Assembly (NCBI RefSeq): GCF_013407855.1
Contig: NZ_JACBZH010000001.1
Span: 992,001-1,056,000 of the forward strand
Origin: Actinopolymorpha rutila
GTDB taxonomy: Bacteria > Actinomycetota > Actinomycetes > Propionibacteriales > Actinopolymorphaceae
Reading direction: 5' to 3'
Length of the DNA stretch: 64,000 nucleotides
How positions within the stretch are numbered: the stretch's first letter is position 1; each line of letters starts with the position of its first letter. Under the pieces are notes generated by a model. That model was not told the DNA's origin. It made no database searches and saw nothing but the letters and a program-made list of their open reading frames with translations. Below are positions 50,257 through 58,966 of this stretch, piece by piece. The position numbers and the translations under genes were made by a program.

Positions 50257-52317
50257 TCAGCGCGGTGGCCGGGCTTCGGCGAACGCGTCGAACACCAACC
50301 GCCGGGTGGTCCCGTCCCAGCCGAGCATGCCCATGGTGGACAGTCCGTTGTAGTCCTGGTTGTAGCCGGCCCGCTCCTTGTAGTCCTTGAGCACCCAGAA
50401 CGTGTAGCCGGCCATCCACGGCCGAGAGGGCGCGGTCACCTGGTCCCAGTGGGAGACGAAGTTGGCGGCCTGCCACTCCTCGGTGCCCGCCTCGGTCGGC
50501 GAACCGTGCTTGCCGAGGTAGGACCAGGTGCCGTTCTCGGTGATCAGGATCGGCTTGTCCGGGTGGTTGCGGTGCACGGCGTCCAGCGTGGTCCCGAGGT
50601 CTTCGTTCTTGCCGTAGAAGTAGCCGAAGTACTCGTTGAAGCCCACTACGTCGGCGAGGTCGAACGCCGGGTCCCAGGAGGTGTTCGACGCCCAGGTGAC
50701 CGGCCGGTCGGACAGGTCGACGGCCTTCACCGCCGCCTTCATGTCGGCCAGCCAGGCACGGTAGACCGGTGCGCCGTTCCCGTCGATCGACGACTCGTTC
50801 TGCAGGCCCCACAGGATCACCGACGGGTGGTTGTGGTTGTTCCACGCGGTGGCCAGGGCGAGCGCGCGGGACAGGCCGTAGCTTTCGGTCTGCAGTTTCT
50901 GCTGGTCGGTGTTCACCCACATCGTGTCCCACTCGTCCATCAGCAGCAGGCCGTTGCGGTCGGCCCAGTCGTAGACGTACGGGTGGCGGTTGTAGACGCA
51001 GTTGCGCAGGAAGTTCGCGCCGAGCGCCTTGACCTGGCCGAGCTCGTGGTCGTACTCCGCGCGCGTCATCGACCGGCCCGAGCGGTCGGTTTCCTCGTGC
51101 CAGTTGGTTCCCTTGAGGAACAGCTGCCGGCCGTCAAGCTGGAGTTGCGTGCCGTCCACCCTGATCTCGCGTACGCCGTAGGTGGCGGCGAGGGTGTCCA
51201 CCGGCCGTCCGTCCGGGGTGGTTGTGACCGACGCCCGGGCGGTGAGGACGTTCGGATGCTCGACGCTCCAGTGCGGTGCGCCCGGAACGCCGATCCGCGC
51301 CGAGGGAACCGCCACCCCGCCCGCCTGCACGTCGACGCGCACCTGGGCGGGCCGTCCGGTCGAGCCGCGCCCGGGATCGATGCGTACGTACCCGTGGAAG
51401 TCGGTGTCACCGGAGTTCTGCACCACGACCCGCGCGTCGAGGGTCCTTGACCTCGCGTCCAGCAGCACCTTCGCCACGTTGACCTCGGGCACCGACTCCA
51501 GCCACGCCGAACGCGTGAGACCGGCGTAGGGCCAGTAGTCGACGACACCGGGCGGCAGCGCGCGGTCGTCGCTGACCTTCTCGCCGGTGCCGTCGTAGGT
51601 GGTGTAGCTCGCGCGGCGGTAGACGCGTACCGCGATGGTGGCCGGTTGGCCGGGCCGCAGCGCGTCGCCGACCGGCAGGGCGAACGCGGTGTGGCCGCCC
51701 TCGTGCTTGCCGACGAAGGTGCCGTTCACCCAGACGTCCGCGCTGTAGGAGGCGGCGAGGAACGCCAGCCGGACGTGCGTTCCGCGCCACGACGCGGGGA
51801 CGGCGACCTTGGTGCGGTACCACGCGTACCCGTCCTTCAGCGCTCCGCCCTTGCCGAAGTCGGCGCCGTCGTAGCCGGCCCACCCGTCGTTGTCCTTGAG
51901 GTCCCACGACGACGGGACCGCGATCGAGTCCCATGTCGAGTCGTCGGTGCCGGGTTGCTGCCAGCCGGCCGTCAGGCCCTGGTTGTCCGGGTCGTAGCGG
52001 AACCGCCAGGTCCGGTCCAGGGACAGGTAGCGCCGGGTGGGTTCGTGGCGGGCGTAGCCGTCGAAGGACGGCATCACCTCGCCGTAGGAGAAGACCACGT
52101 TGGTGCCGTCGACCGCGCGGACCTCGGTTCCCGAGGGTTCCCGGGCCCCGTGCGGATCGCGGACCACGCTCGGCTGCCCGGCGCCGGCATCGGCGCCGGT
52201 CGGCGCGGCAAGTGCCGAACCCCCGAAAGCCGAGGCACCGAACGCCGCCACCGCCAGTGCGAACCCCGCAGCGACCGCGGCGAAACGTGTCCTTCGACCG
52301 ACCCCCGGACCTGTCAT
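50257..52317 (-). CDS. Secreted family 2 glycoside hydrolase
   Basis: The 686-aa enzyme starts at the ATG at 52317 behind GGAAGGGG. It has a signal peptide (FAAVAAGFALAVAAFGASAFG to about residue 38), a jelly-roll domain (about 80-240), a beta-sandwich domain (about 245-340) and a TIM barrel. The barrel carries acid/base Glu508 in LQNESS and nucleophile Glu594 in ITENGTW. The KEN...HP and CVYNRHP segments fit beta-galactosidase/glucuronidase relatives. The substrate is not decided by sequence. It lacks the extra C-terminal domain of large beta-galactosidases. Confidence 0.9.
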   Translation of the reverse strand: MTGPGVGRRTRFAAVAAGFALAVAAFGASAFGGSALAAPTGADAGAGQPSVVRDPHGAREPSGTEVRAVDGTNVVFSYGEVMPSFDGYARHEPTRRYLSLDRTWRFRYDPDNQGLTAGWQQPGTDDSTWDSIAVPSSWDLKDNDGWAGYDGADFGKGGALKDGYAWYRTKVAVPASWRGTHVRLAFLAASYSADVWVNGTFVGKHEGGHTAFALPVGDALRPGQPATIAVRVYRRASYTTYDGTGEKVSDDRALPPGVVDYWPYAGLTRSAWLESVPEVNVAKVLLDARSRTLDARVVVQNSGDTDFHGYVRIDPGRGSTGRPAQVRVDVQAGGVAVPSARIGVPGAPHWSVEHPNVLTARASVTTTPDGRPVDTLAATYGVREIRVDGTQLQLDGRQLFLKGTNWHEETDRSGRSMTRAEYDHELGQVKALGANFLRNCVYNRHPYVYDWADRNGLLLMDEWDTMWVNTDQQKLQTESYGLSRALALATAWNNHNHPSVILWGLQNESSIDGNGAPVYRAWLADMKAAVKAVDLSDRPVTWASNTSWDPAFDLADVVGFNEYFGYFYGKNEDLGTTLDAVHRNHPDKPILITENGTWSYLGKHGSPTEAGTEEWQAANFVSHWDQVTAPSRPWMAGYTFWVLKDYKERAGYNQDYNGLSTMGMLGWDGTTRRLVFDAFAEARPPR

Positions 52318-52476
52318 GGCGGTCCCCTTCCGTGGGCGACGGATGACCATAGGTCGACCGCTGGTCACGCTAGGTGGGGCACGGTCGCGGGTCCAGCATC
52401 CGACCGGACCCGGCCGACCGGCCGCGGCCGCCCGCTGGGCGCTCGGCTCCCGGGCTCTGCCCTAGGGTCTGGTCGC

Positions 52477-52980
52477 ATGCGGGTTCCGCTGGTGCTCACC
52501 GGACCACCGGCCGTGGGCAAGACGAGTGCCGGCCGGCGGCTGGCGGGTTCGTGCCCGCGGGGCGCGTACGTCGACGTGGACGACGTACGCCAGCTCGTCG
52601 TCGCAGGGCACGCCGCGCCGTGGGACGGCGACGAGGGCGCCCGCCAGCAGGTCCTCGGCGTACGCAACGCCTGTCTGCTGGCGAGCCGGTTCACGGCGGA
52701 GGGGTTCGCCACGGTGGTGACGGACGTGGTGACGCCGCGCACGCTCGCGATCTACCGGGCCGAGCTTCCCGGCTGCCTGGTCGTCCGGTTGCGGGTGGAC
52801 GTCGCGGAGGCCCGGCGGCGGGCCGCGACCCGGCCGGTGTACCTCACCGCGGAGGAGTTCGCCGCGCTGCACGCCGAGGACGCCGCTGCCGAACTCGCCG
52901 TGGACGCCGAGCTGGACGTGACCGCCAGCTCGCTGGACGACCTGGTGGCCGAGGTCTTCCGGTGGTGGTCGGGCCCGTAG
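52477..52980 (+). CDS. Small P-loop kinase-like ATPase
   Basis: The 167-aa protein has Walker A (TGPPAVGKTSAGRRLA) at the N-terminus and a Walker B-like YVDVDDVRQLV. VVVRLRVDVAEARRRAATRP acts as the lid region. This is the layout of AAA_33/shikimate-kinase-like small phosphotransferases. The substrate is unknown. It sits between divergent and parallel neighbours without an operon link. Confidence 0.82.
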   Translation: MRVPLVLTGPPAVGKTSAGRRLAGSCPRGAYVDVDDVRQLVVAGHAAPWDGDEGARQQVLGVRNACLLASRFTAEGFATVVTDVVTPRTLAIYRAELPGCLVVRLRVDVAEARRRAATRPVYLTAEEFAALHAEDAAAELAVDAELDVTASSLDDLVAEVFRWWSGP

Positions 52981-53060
52981 GCCGAGAACACGGGTCGTTC
53001 GCCGATCTCCCTGAGTTACAGTGTCCGAGGCTAAAGTCTTGACATCGAGAGGAATCGCAG

Positions 53061-54533
53061 GTGTCACATCCCGCCGGCCGAGGCGAGCCCGGCACCAGCA
53101 GCAACGTCCACTCCGAATCCACTTCCGAATCCACCTCCGACTCGCACTCCCGCTCAGGCTCCTCCGACGAACCCCTCGACTCCCGGCAGCCGTCACCGCC
53201 TGCCCAGGAGGCGCTGGCCGCCGAGGACCTCCAGGATGAGAGCGACACCCACGACGGGCAGGTCACCGGCCCGGGGCGGCGCCGCTCCCGGTGGGACATC
53301 CGGCGGCTCGTCGTCGACACCCGGCCGCTGTCCATCCCGGCGTACCGCAGGCTGTGGACGTCGACCATCGTCACCTCGGTCGGCAGCCAGCTCACCGCGG
53401 TCGCGGTGCCCAAGCAGATCTACGACATCACCGGCTCCTCGGCCTACGTCGGGCTGGCCGGCCTGGTGGCGCTGGTGCCGCTGGTCGTGTTCGCCCTGTG
53501 GGGCGGCGCGATCGCGGACGCGGTGGACCGGCGCAAGCTGCTGCTCGTCACGAACACCGGCATCGCCGTCACCTCGCTGCTGTTCTGGGCACAGGCGTTC
53601 GCGGGTGCGCACTCGGTGTGGGTGCTGTTCGGGCTGCTCGGCCTGCAGCAGGCATGTGCCGGCGTCAACCAGCCCGCCCGCAGCGCCTCCATCCCGCGGC
53701 TGGTCCCGGCCCGGTTGCTGCCCGCGGCGAACGCGCTCGGCTCGACGGTGTTCCAGATCGGCTCGATCATCGGTCCGCTGCTGGCCGGCGTACTGATCCC
53801 GATTCTCGGCCTGTCCACGCTCTACCTCATCGACTCGGTCGCGCTCACGGTGACGATCTGGGCGGTGTGGCGGCTGCCGGCCCTGCCCCCGCTGGCCGGT
53901 GCACCGCGCCGGGCCGGGCTGAGGCACGTGATCGAGGGCTTCGGCTACCTCGCCACCCGCAAGGTGCTGCTGGTCTCGTTCCTGGCCGACGTGATCGCGA
54001 TGGTGTTCGGCATGCCCCGGGCGCTGTTCCCGCAGATGGCGCAGCAGACGTTCGGCGACCCGCCCGGCGGCGGCTTCGCCCTCGGCATCCTGTTCGCCGC
54101 GATCCCGGCCGGTGCGGTGCTCGGCGGCCTGTTCTCCGGCGCGTTCTCCCGGATCCGCCGGCACGGCGTCGCGGTCGTCGGGGCGGTGTGCGCCTGGGGG
54201 CTGGCGATTGTCGGCTTCGGCCTGTCGCCGTGGCTGTGGCTGGCGGCGTTCTTCCTCGCCGTTGCCGGCATGGCCGACCTGGTGAGCATGGTCTTTCGGG
54301 GAACGATCATGCAGTCGGCGGCCACCGACGAGATGCGCGGCCGGATGCAGGGCGTCTTCACCGTCGTGGTCGCGGGCGGCCCGCGGCTGGCCGACCTGCT
54401 GCACGGCACGGCCGGCGCGGCGGTCGGCACCTCGCTGGCGGTGAGCGGCGGGGGCGCCCTGGTGCTGGTCGCGATGCTTGCGGCGGTGGTGGCGTTCCCG
54501 ATCTTCTGGCGCTACCGCGCCCAGGACAGCTGA
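53061..54533 (+). CDS. MFS transporter with long serine-rich N-terminal tail
   Basis: The 490-aa protein begins at a GTG behind GAGAGGAA. Residues 1-85 are hydrophilic and disordered, rich in Ser/Glu (NVHSESTSESTSDSHSRSGSS). Then RPLSIPAYRRLWTSTIVTSVGSQLTAVAVPKQIYDITGSS starts twelve helices of the EntS/MFS_3 type, with motif A WGGAIADAVDRRKLLLVTN. It probably exports a siderophore or drug. It runs in the same direction as the epimerase gene, 29 bp downstream. Confidence 0.9.
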   Translation: MSHPAGRGEPGTSSNVHSESTSESTSDSHSRSGSSDEPLDSRQPSPPAQEALAAEDLQDESDTHDGQVTGPGRRRSRWDIRRLVVDTRPLSIPAYRRLWTSTIVTSVGSQLTAVAVPKQIYDITGSSAYVGLAGLVALVPLVVFALWGGAIADAVDRRKLLLVTNTGIAVTSLLFWAQAFAGAHSVWVLFGLLGLQQACAGVNQPARSASIPRLVPARLLPAANALGSTVFQIGSIIGPLLAGVLIPILGLSTLYLIDSVALTVTIWAVWRLPALPPLAGAPRRAGLRHVIEGFGYLATRKVLLVSFLADVIAMVFGMPRALFPQMAQQTFGDPPGGGFALGILFAAIPAGAVLGGLFSGAFSRIRRHGVAVVGAVCAWGLAIVGFGLSPWLWLAAFFLAVAGMADLVSMVFRGTIMQSAATDEMRGRMQGVFTVVVAGGPRLADLLHGTAGAAVGTSLAVSGGGALVLVAMLAAVVAFPIFWRYRAQDS

Positions 54534-54562
54534 ACCCCAGGAATCGCACGGACGGAGCCACG

Positions 54563-55354
54563 ATGACCAGAAGGCTGCTGCTCACCGGCGCGGCGGGCGG
54601 GGTGGCCGCGATGCTGTCACCCGGGCTCGCCGCCCTCGCGGAGCACGACGGCTGGGACCTGGTGCGCACCGACCGGTCCGAGGGCCGGGGGACGACTCCG
54701 GTGGACGTCGTGGGCGACCTGGCCGATCCCGCCTTCCTAGCCCGGGTCACCGACGGTGTGGACGCCGTGGTCCACCTGGCGGCGAACGCCAATCCCAACG
54801 CGACCTGGGACGAGCTGCGGGTCCCCAACGTGGACGTCGTGGCCGCACTCCTCGCCACCGGCGTACCCCGGATCGTGCTGGCCAGCTCCGCCCACGTGAT
54901 GGGTCAGTACGCCCGGCCGGGTGCGCCGTTGATCGACCCGTCCTGGCCGGTCGCGCCCTGCTGTGCGTACGGTGCGACGAAGGCGTTCGGCGAGGCCCTC
55001 GGCCGCGCGCACGCCTACCGCACCGGCGCGTCCGTCGTCGCGTTGCGGCTCGGGGCGACCACCGAGCGCCCCCTCGCCTCCAGCGCCCTGGCCGCCTGGC
55101 TGGGCACGGACGACCTGCGCCGGCTCGTCGCCCGCGCGCTGGACGCCGACGTGTCGTACGCCGTCTGTCCCGGAATCTCGGCCAACACCCGGAGCCGCTG
55201 GCTCACCCACAACGCCATCGGCTACCACCCGGTGCAGGACTCCGAGGCGTACGCCGGTGACGTGCCCGAGGACGACAGCTGGGGACCGTGCGTCGGCAAA
55301 GCCGGCCCGAAGGACACGACGCTGCCCGGCGCCCTGGCCACCGGCAAGGGATAG
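54563..55354 (+). CDS. NAD-dependent epimerase/dehydratase family protein
   Basis: The 263-aa protein has an N-terminal Rossmann motif LLLTGAAGGVAAML, VVHLAANANPNATWDEL and the catalytic pair in YGATKAFGEALGR, typical of extended/atypical SDRs. The family acts on nucleotide sugars or related sugars. It follows the MFS gene in the same direction, so they may share a transcript. The exact substrate is unknown. Confidence 0.88.
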   Translation: MTRRLLLTGAAGGVAAMLSPGLAALAEHDGWDLVRTDRSEGRGTTPVDVVGDLADPAFLARVTDGVDAVVHLAANANPNATWDELRVPNVDVVAALLATGVPRIVLASSAHVMGQYARPGAPLIDPSWPVAPCCAYGATKAFGEALGRAHAYRTGASVVALRLGATTERPLASSALAAWLGTDDLRRLVARALDADVSYAVCPGISANTRSRWLTHNAIGYHPVQDSEAYAGDVPEDDSWGPCVGKAGPKDTTLPGALATGKG

Positions 55355-55439
55355 TCTTCATGCCTTCGTACCAGCAGAACCGCAGGTCAGCGCCCGGTAG
55401 CCGGCGCCAACCGCGGCTTTCCCGAGAACGGAGGTCGTC

Positions 55440-56339
55440 GTGGCCGCCACCCATCAGGTGATCCTCGACACCGACATCGGCTCCGACGTCGACGACGCGC
55501 TCGCGCTGGCGATGATCTTCGGCGCACCCGAGATCGAGCTCCTCGGCGTCACCACGGTCTACGGCGACGTCCGGCTCCGCGCCCTCGTCACCCGGCGGCT
55601 GGCCCGCCTCGCCGGCCACGACGGCCTGGCCGTGGTACCCGGCGCCGAGCGCCCGCTCACCGGAGAGGACGCGTGGTGGGCGGGCTTCGAGGGCCGGCTG
55701 TACGACGACCTCGGCGCCGAGGCCTACCTCGAGGACGTCAGCGCGGTGGAGTTCCTGACCCGGACGGTGGCCGATCGGCCCGGCGAGGTCGACGTCGTGG
55801 CCATCGGCCCCCTGACCAACATCGCCGAGGCGATCCGCTCGGACGAGACCTTCGTCCGCAACGTGCGCCGGCTCCACGTCATGGGCGGAAGGTTCGACCG
55901 GCCCGAGCCCGAGCACAACTTCCGCAGCGACGCCGTGGCCGCCGCCGAGGTGTTCGCCTCCGGCATCCCGGTGACCGTGGTCGGCCTGGAGATCACCACC
56001 CAGGCCCGGATCGGCCCCGACCACCTCGGCGAGATCGCCGCCGCCGGCGCGCTCGGCCGGCAGCTGGAGGCGGAGGTCCGGCAGTGGTGGAACTTCACCG
56101 GCGAGGAGTCCAACGTCCCGCACGACCCGCTCGCGGTGCTGGCCATGCTGCGGCCGGACCTGCTCGGCTCAAGTCCCGTCACGATCTCGGTGGAGCCGGA
56201 AGGTGAGCGGGCCGGAGTGAGTACGTCCACCGACGATCCGCGGAGCCCGGCCCGGGTGATCACCTCGGTCGCCCTGCCCGGCGCCGTCGACCACCTCGTC
56301 AAGCTGATCGCCACCGCCGGGCACTGCGGCCCGTCCTGA
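55440..56339 (+). CDS. Inosine-uridine-preferring nucleoside hydrolase
   Basis: The 299-aa enzyme carries the calcium-binding N-terminal cluster DTDIGSDVDDALAL, the central VVAIGPLTNIAEAI and HVMGGRF segments and a late EESNVPHDPLAVLAML. These are the usual conserved blocks of the nucleoside hydrolase family. It cleaves the N-glycosidic bond of ribonucleosides for salvage. The spacing of the first cluster (DVDDA) is the variant form. GTG start at 55440. Confidence 0.92.
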   Translation: MAATHQVILDTDIGSDVDDALALAMIFGAPEIELLGVTTVYGDVRLRALVTRRLARLAGHDGLAVVPGAERPLTGEDAWWAGFEGRLYDDLGAEAYLEDVSAVEFLTRTVADRPGEVDVVAIGPLTNIAEAIRSDETFVRNVRRLHVMGGRFDRPEPEHNFRSDAVAAAEVFASGIPVTVVGLEITTQARIGPDHLGEIAAAGALGRQLEAEVRQWWNFTGEESNVPHDPLAVLAMLRPDLLGSSPVTISVEPEGERAGVSTSTDDPRSPARVITSVALPGAVDHLVKLIATAGHCGPS

Positions 56340-56357
56340 CCGGGTCGTCGGCCCGGG

Positions 56358-58682
56358 TCAGTCGGAGCGGGTGAACGTCGCGGACGCACCGGCCGGCAGG
56401 CGGTACCGATAGGTCGTGCCGGCCCAGCTGACGTCGAACGTCGCCGCCTGGTCGCCGGCGTTGTAGTAGACCTCGAGTGCGGTGCCGTCGGGTGTCGTCG
56501 CCGTACGCCGCAGCAGGTCGGCGTTCGCCGCCGGCGGCTGCTCGTCGCCGGCCGAGCCGGAGCCGGAGCCGGAGCCGGAGGGAGCGAGCACGTCCAGCTC
56601 GTGGATCGACCACCAGCTGCCGGAGCTTCCGGTGTTGACGACCCGGACGTACCTCCCGGTCACCGGCGGGAACAGCACCCGCAACTGGGTGGCGCCGCCA
56701 CCGCGCGCGACCGGCTCGCCCCAGGTCTTCCCGTCCTCGGACACGTAGACCTCGTAGCCGCGGGCGAAGTCGCCGGGGCTCGCGGAGGTGTCCAGGCGGA
56801 GTTCGTCGAACGTCCTCGACGCGCCGAGGTCGACCTGGAACCAGTCGCCCGGCGTCATCCCGTGCCCGGTGCTCCACCTGGTGGCCGGGTTGCCGTCGAT
56901 CGCCTGTCCAGGCGGGTCGTCCGGGCTGCTCGCGCTCGCGGTCGCCGTCCAGTTCGTACGCGGCAGGGGAGCGGACTCCACCGGGGCCTGCAGCGACGCG
57001 CCGGTGGGCAGGGAGTAGCCGACCCAGGACCCGTCCACCCTTACCTGGTTGAGCCGGCTCAGCAGGTCGGCGTCCCAGGAGACTGTCAACGGAGCCTTGC
57101 CCGGCTCGGTGAAGTGCACGTCGGTGGTGCCGAGCGCGGCGTCGCCGGCGGCGGCGTCCTGGGTTCCGCCCCAGGTGTAGGTCGCCGCGGAGCCGGCGGG
57201 CAAGGTGGCGTCGAACCAGCGGTGTCCCCACCGCACCTGGAACGTCGCGGCGGACTTGCCCGGGTTGAACGCGATCAGCGCCTTGGAGCCGTCGGGGTTG
57301 ACGAACGCGACGTTCTGCACCGCGCCGTCGGATCCCGCGGCCGGCGCGCTGGAGGCGATCCGCCGCGCGCCCGGCCGGACGAACTTGCTGGCGTGGCCGA
57401 GCGCGTAGTAGTCGACGGTCCTCGACCAGCTCCAGCGCCCGTCCGCGTCCTTGGTGACCTTCAGAACTCCGCGGCAGGTGAGGCAGCCGCCGTTGGTCGG
57501 GCCGTTGTCGCCGTCCAGCGCCATGTTCCACCGCACGACCGTCTTCGCCCACTCGCGAGGAGCGTTGACCAAGAGCGTCATCGCGCCGGCGAAGCCCGCG
57601 GCGTCGTCGCCCTCCCACGTTCCCCCGGAGCACTCGGTGTGGAACGCCGGCTTGCCCGGATAGTTGTTGTGGGACAGGGACTGTGCGCGCACGTCACCGG
57701 CGTAGCAGTGCCAGGCCGTTCCCGCGACGTAGCGGGAGGTGGACGGGTCGGCGTACAGGCTCTCGGGATAACTCACCACGTCCCAGTTGTGGTCGTAGCC
57801 GAGAATCCTCGTCGGCAGGCCGGTCTTGCGCAGGGTGGGACCGAGGTGGTCACGGATGAACGTGGCCTCCTTGTCCGCGCCGAGGTCGAGGCCGGGATAG
57901 CCGCCGGGTACGTAGAGCGGCTCGTTGTTCGGAGTGACGTAGGAGATCGGCACACCCGCGTCCGCGTACGCCCTGACGAACTTCGCGAAGTAGTCGGCGA
58001 GCGGCTGGTAGGCCTCCGGCCTCAGCGTGCCGCCCACCATCGAGTCGCTGGTCTTCATCCAGCCCGGGGGGCTCCACGGCGAGGCCATCAGCGTGAGCTT
58101 CGGGTTGATGCGCAACGCGTCGCGCAGGACCGGAATGACGTACGCCCGGTCGTGGTCGACGGAGAAGTGCGCGAGGGTGGGATCGGTCTGCCCGGCGGGC
58201 ATGTCGTCGTAGGAGTAGTTGCCGTTCACGGCGAAGTCGCTGGCGCCCATCGGCTGGCGGACGAAGCTCAGCCCGATGCCGTCGCGCTGACCGAACAACG
58301 CCTGCATGGCCGCCGCCCGGCGACCGCGGTCGAGCCTGGTGCCCACCAGCCAGGCGGAAGAGTCGGTGAACGACGCACCGAAACCCTCCATCGACTGGTA
58401 CTTCCGGCTCTCGTCCACGGTGATGGCCGTGCCCGCGGGAGGAGTTCCGCGTCGCCAGTGCAGGTTCGGTTGCTGTGTCAAGTACACCTTGCGCGCAGGG
58501 TCGGTGAGCCAGCTGCCCACCACGGCGGGCGCCCCGCCCGGTGGGCGGGCGGCGTCGACCCCGGCGCCGGTGTCGTTGCCGGCGCCGGTGGTCACCGCGG
58601 CGCGAGCCGGGCTCAGCGACGCGGTCAGCAGCAACGCGCCGAGGACGACGGCACCCAGGCGCCGCGGAAGTCGTGCAGACAT
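56358..58682 (-). CDS. Secreted family 30 glycoside hydrolase with discoidin domain
   Basis: The 774-aa enzyme has a signal peptide (residues 1-29, ALLLTASLSPARA), a GH30 barrel from about 75 to 430 and a beta-sandwich completing GH30 to about 540. A discoidin (F5/8 C) domain at about 565-700 (WTATASASSPDDPPGQAIDGNPATRWSTG) follows, then a GSGSGSGS linker and a small C-terminal beta domain. The catalytic glutamates are Glu254 in TPNNEP and Glu350 in HTECSGG. Its targets are probably beta-glucans or glucosylceramides. It is convergent with the nucleoside hydrolase gene. Confidence 0.93.
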   Translation of the reverse strand: MSARLPRRLGAVVLGALLLTASLSPARAAVTTGAGNDTGAGVDAARPPGGAPAVVGSWLTDPARKVYLTQQPNLHWRRGTPPAGTAITVDESRKYQSMEGFGASFTDSSAWLVGTRLDRGRRAAAMQALFGQRDGIGLSFVRQPMGASDFAVNGNYSYDDMPAGQTDPTLAHFSVDHDRAYVIPVLRDALRINPKLTLMASPWSPPGWMKTSDSMVGGTLRPEAYQPLADYFAKFVRAYADAGVPISYVTPNNEPLYVPGGYPGLDLGADKEATFIRDHLGPTLRKTGLPTRILGYDHNWDVVSYPESLYADPSTSRYVAGTAWHCYAGDVRAQSLSHNNYPGKPAFHTECSGGTWEGDDAAGFAGAMTLLVNAPREWAKTVVRWNMALDGDNGPTNGGCLTCRGVLKVTKDADGRWSWSRTVDYYALGHASKFVRPGARRIASSAPAAGSDGAVQNVAFVNPDGSKALIAFNPGKSAATFQVRWGHRWFDATLPAGSAATYTWGGTQDAAAGDAALGTTDVHFTEPGKAPLTVSWDADLLSRLNQVRVDGSWVGYSLPTGASLQAPVESAPLPRTNWTATASASSPDDPPGQAIDGNPATRWSTGHGMTPGDWFQVDLGASRTFDELRLDTSASPGDFARGYEVYVSEDGKTWGEPVARGGGATQLRVLFPPVTGRYVRVVNTGSSGSWWSIHELDVLAPSGSGSGSGSAGDEQPPAANADLLRRTATTPDGTALEVYYNAGDQAATFDVSWAGTTYRYRLPAGASATFTRSD
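56550..56583 (-). repeat. GGAGCC hexamer repeats in the GH30 linker
   Basis: The unit GGAGCC (plus strand) is repeated four times in succession. On the coding strand it gives alternating Gly-Ser codons (GSGSGSGS) between the discoidin and C-terminal domains. Confidence 0.75.
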
Positions 58683-58795
58683 CGGCCCACCTTCCTTTCC
58701 GGCGGAAGCTAGGCGGTCGCAGCGCGTGCGGTCAATGCCCGGCGGACGGCACGGCCAGATCGGCCAGGCCCGGTCGAGGTTGGGGAGGGGTTCGG

Positions 58796-58964
58796 TCAGC
58801 GATCGCGGTGAACGTTCAGGACGGCTCGCCCAGATCGGACTTTCCGCGCGAGGATCGTCGCCCGCACGCGCGAGCGCAGGTCCAGTTTGGCCAGTACGCG
58901 GGACACGTGGGCCTTCACGGTGGTTTCGCCGATGTGGAGGCGACGGCCGACGGCGGGCCGACCG
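58796..58964 (-). pseudogene. C-terminal LuxR helix-turn-helix remnant of a response regulator
   Basis: The frame encodes GRRLHIGETTVKAHVSRVLAKLDLRSRVRATILARKVRSG and ends VHRDR. This is the second half of a NarL-type DNA-binding domain (ETTVKAHVSRVLAKL). The receiver domain and the first HTH helix are missing. The fragment starts directly at the stop of the phosphodiester glycosidase gene, so a deletion or insertion removed the regulator's front part. Confidence 0.8.
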
Positions 58965-58966
58965 GG

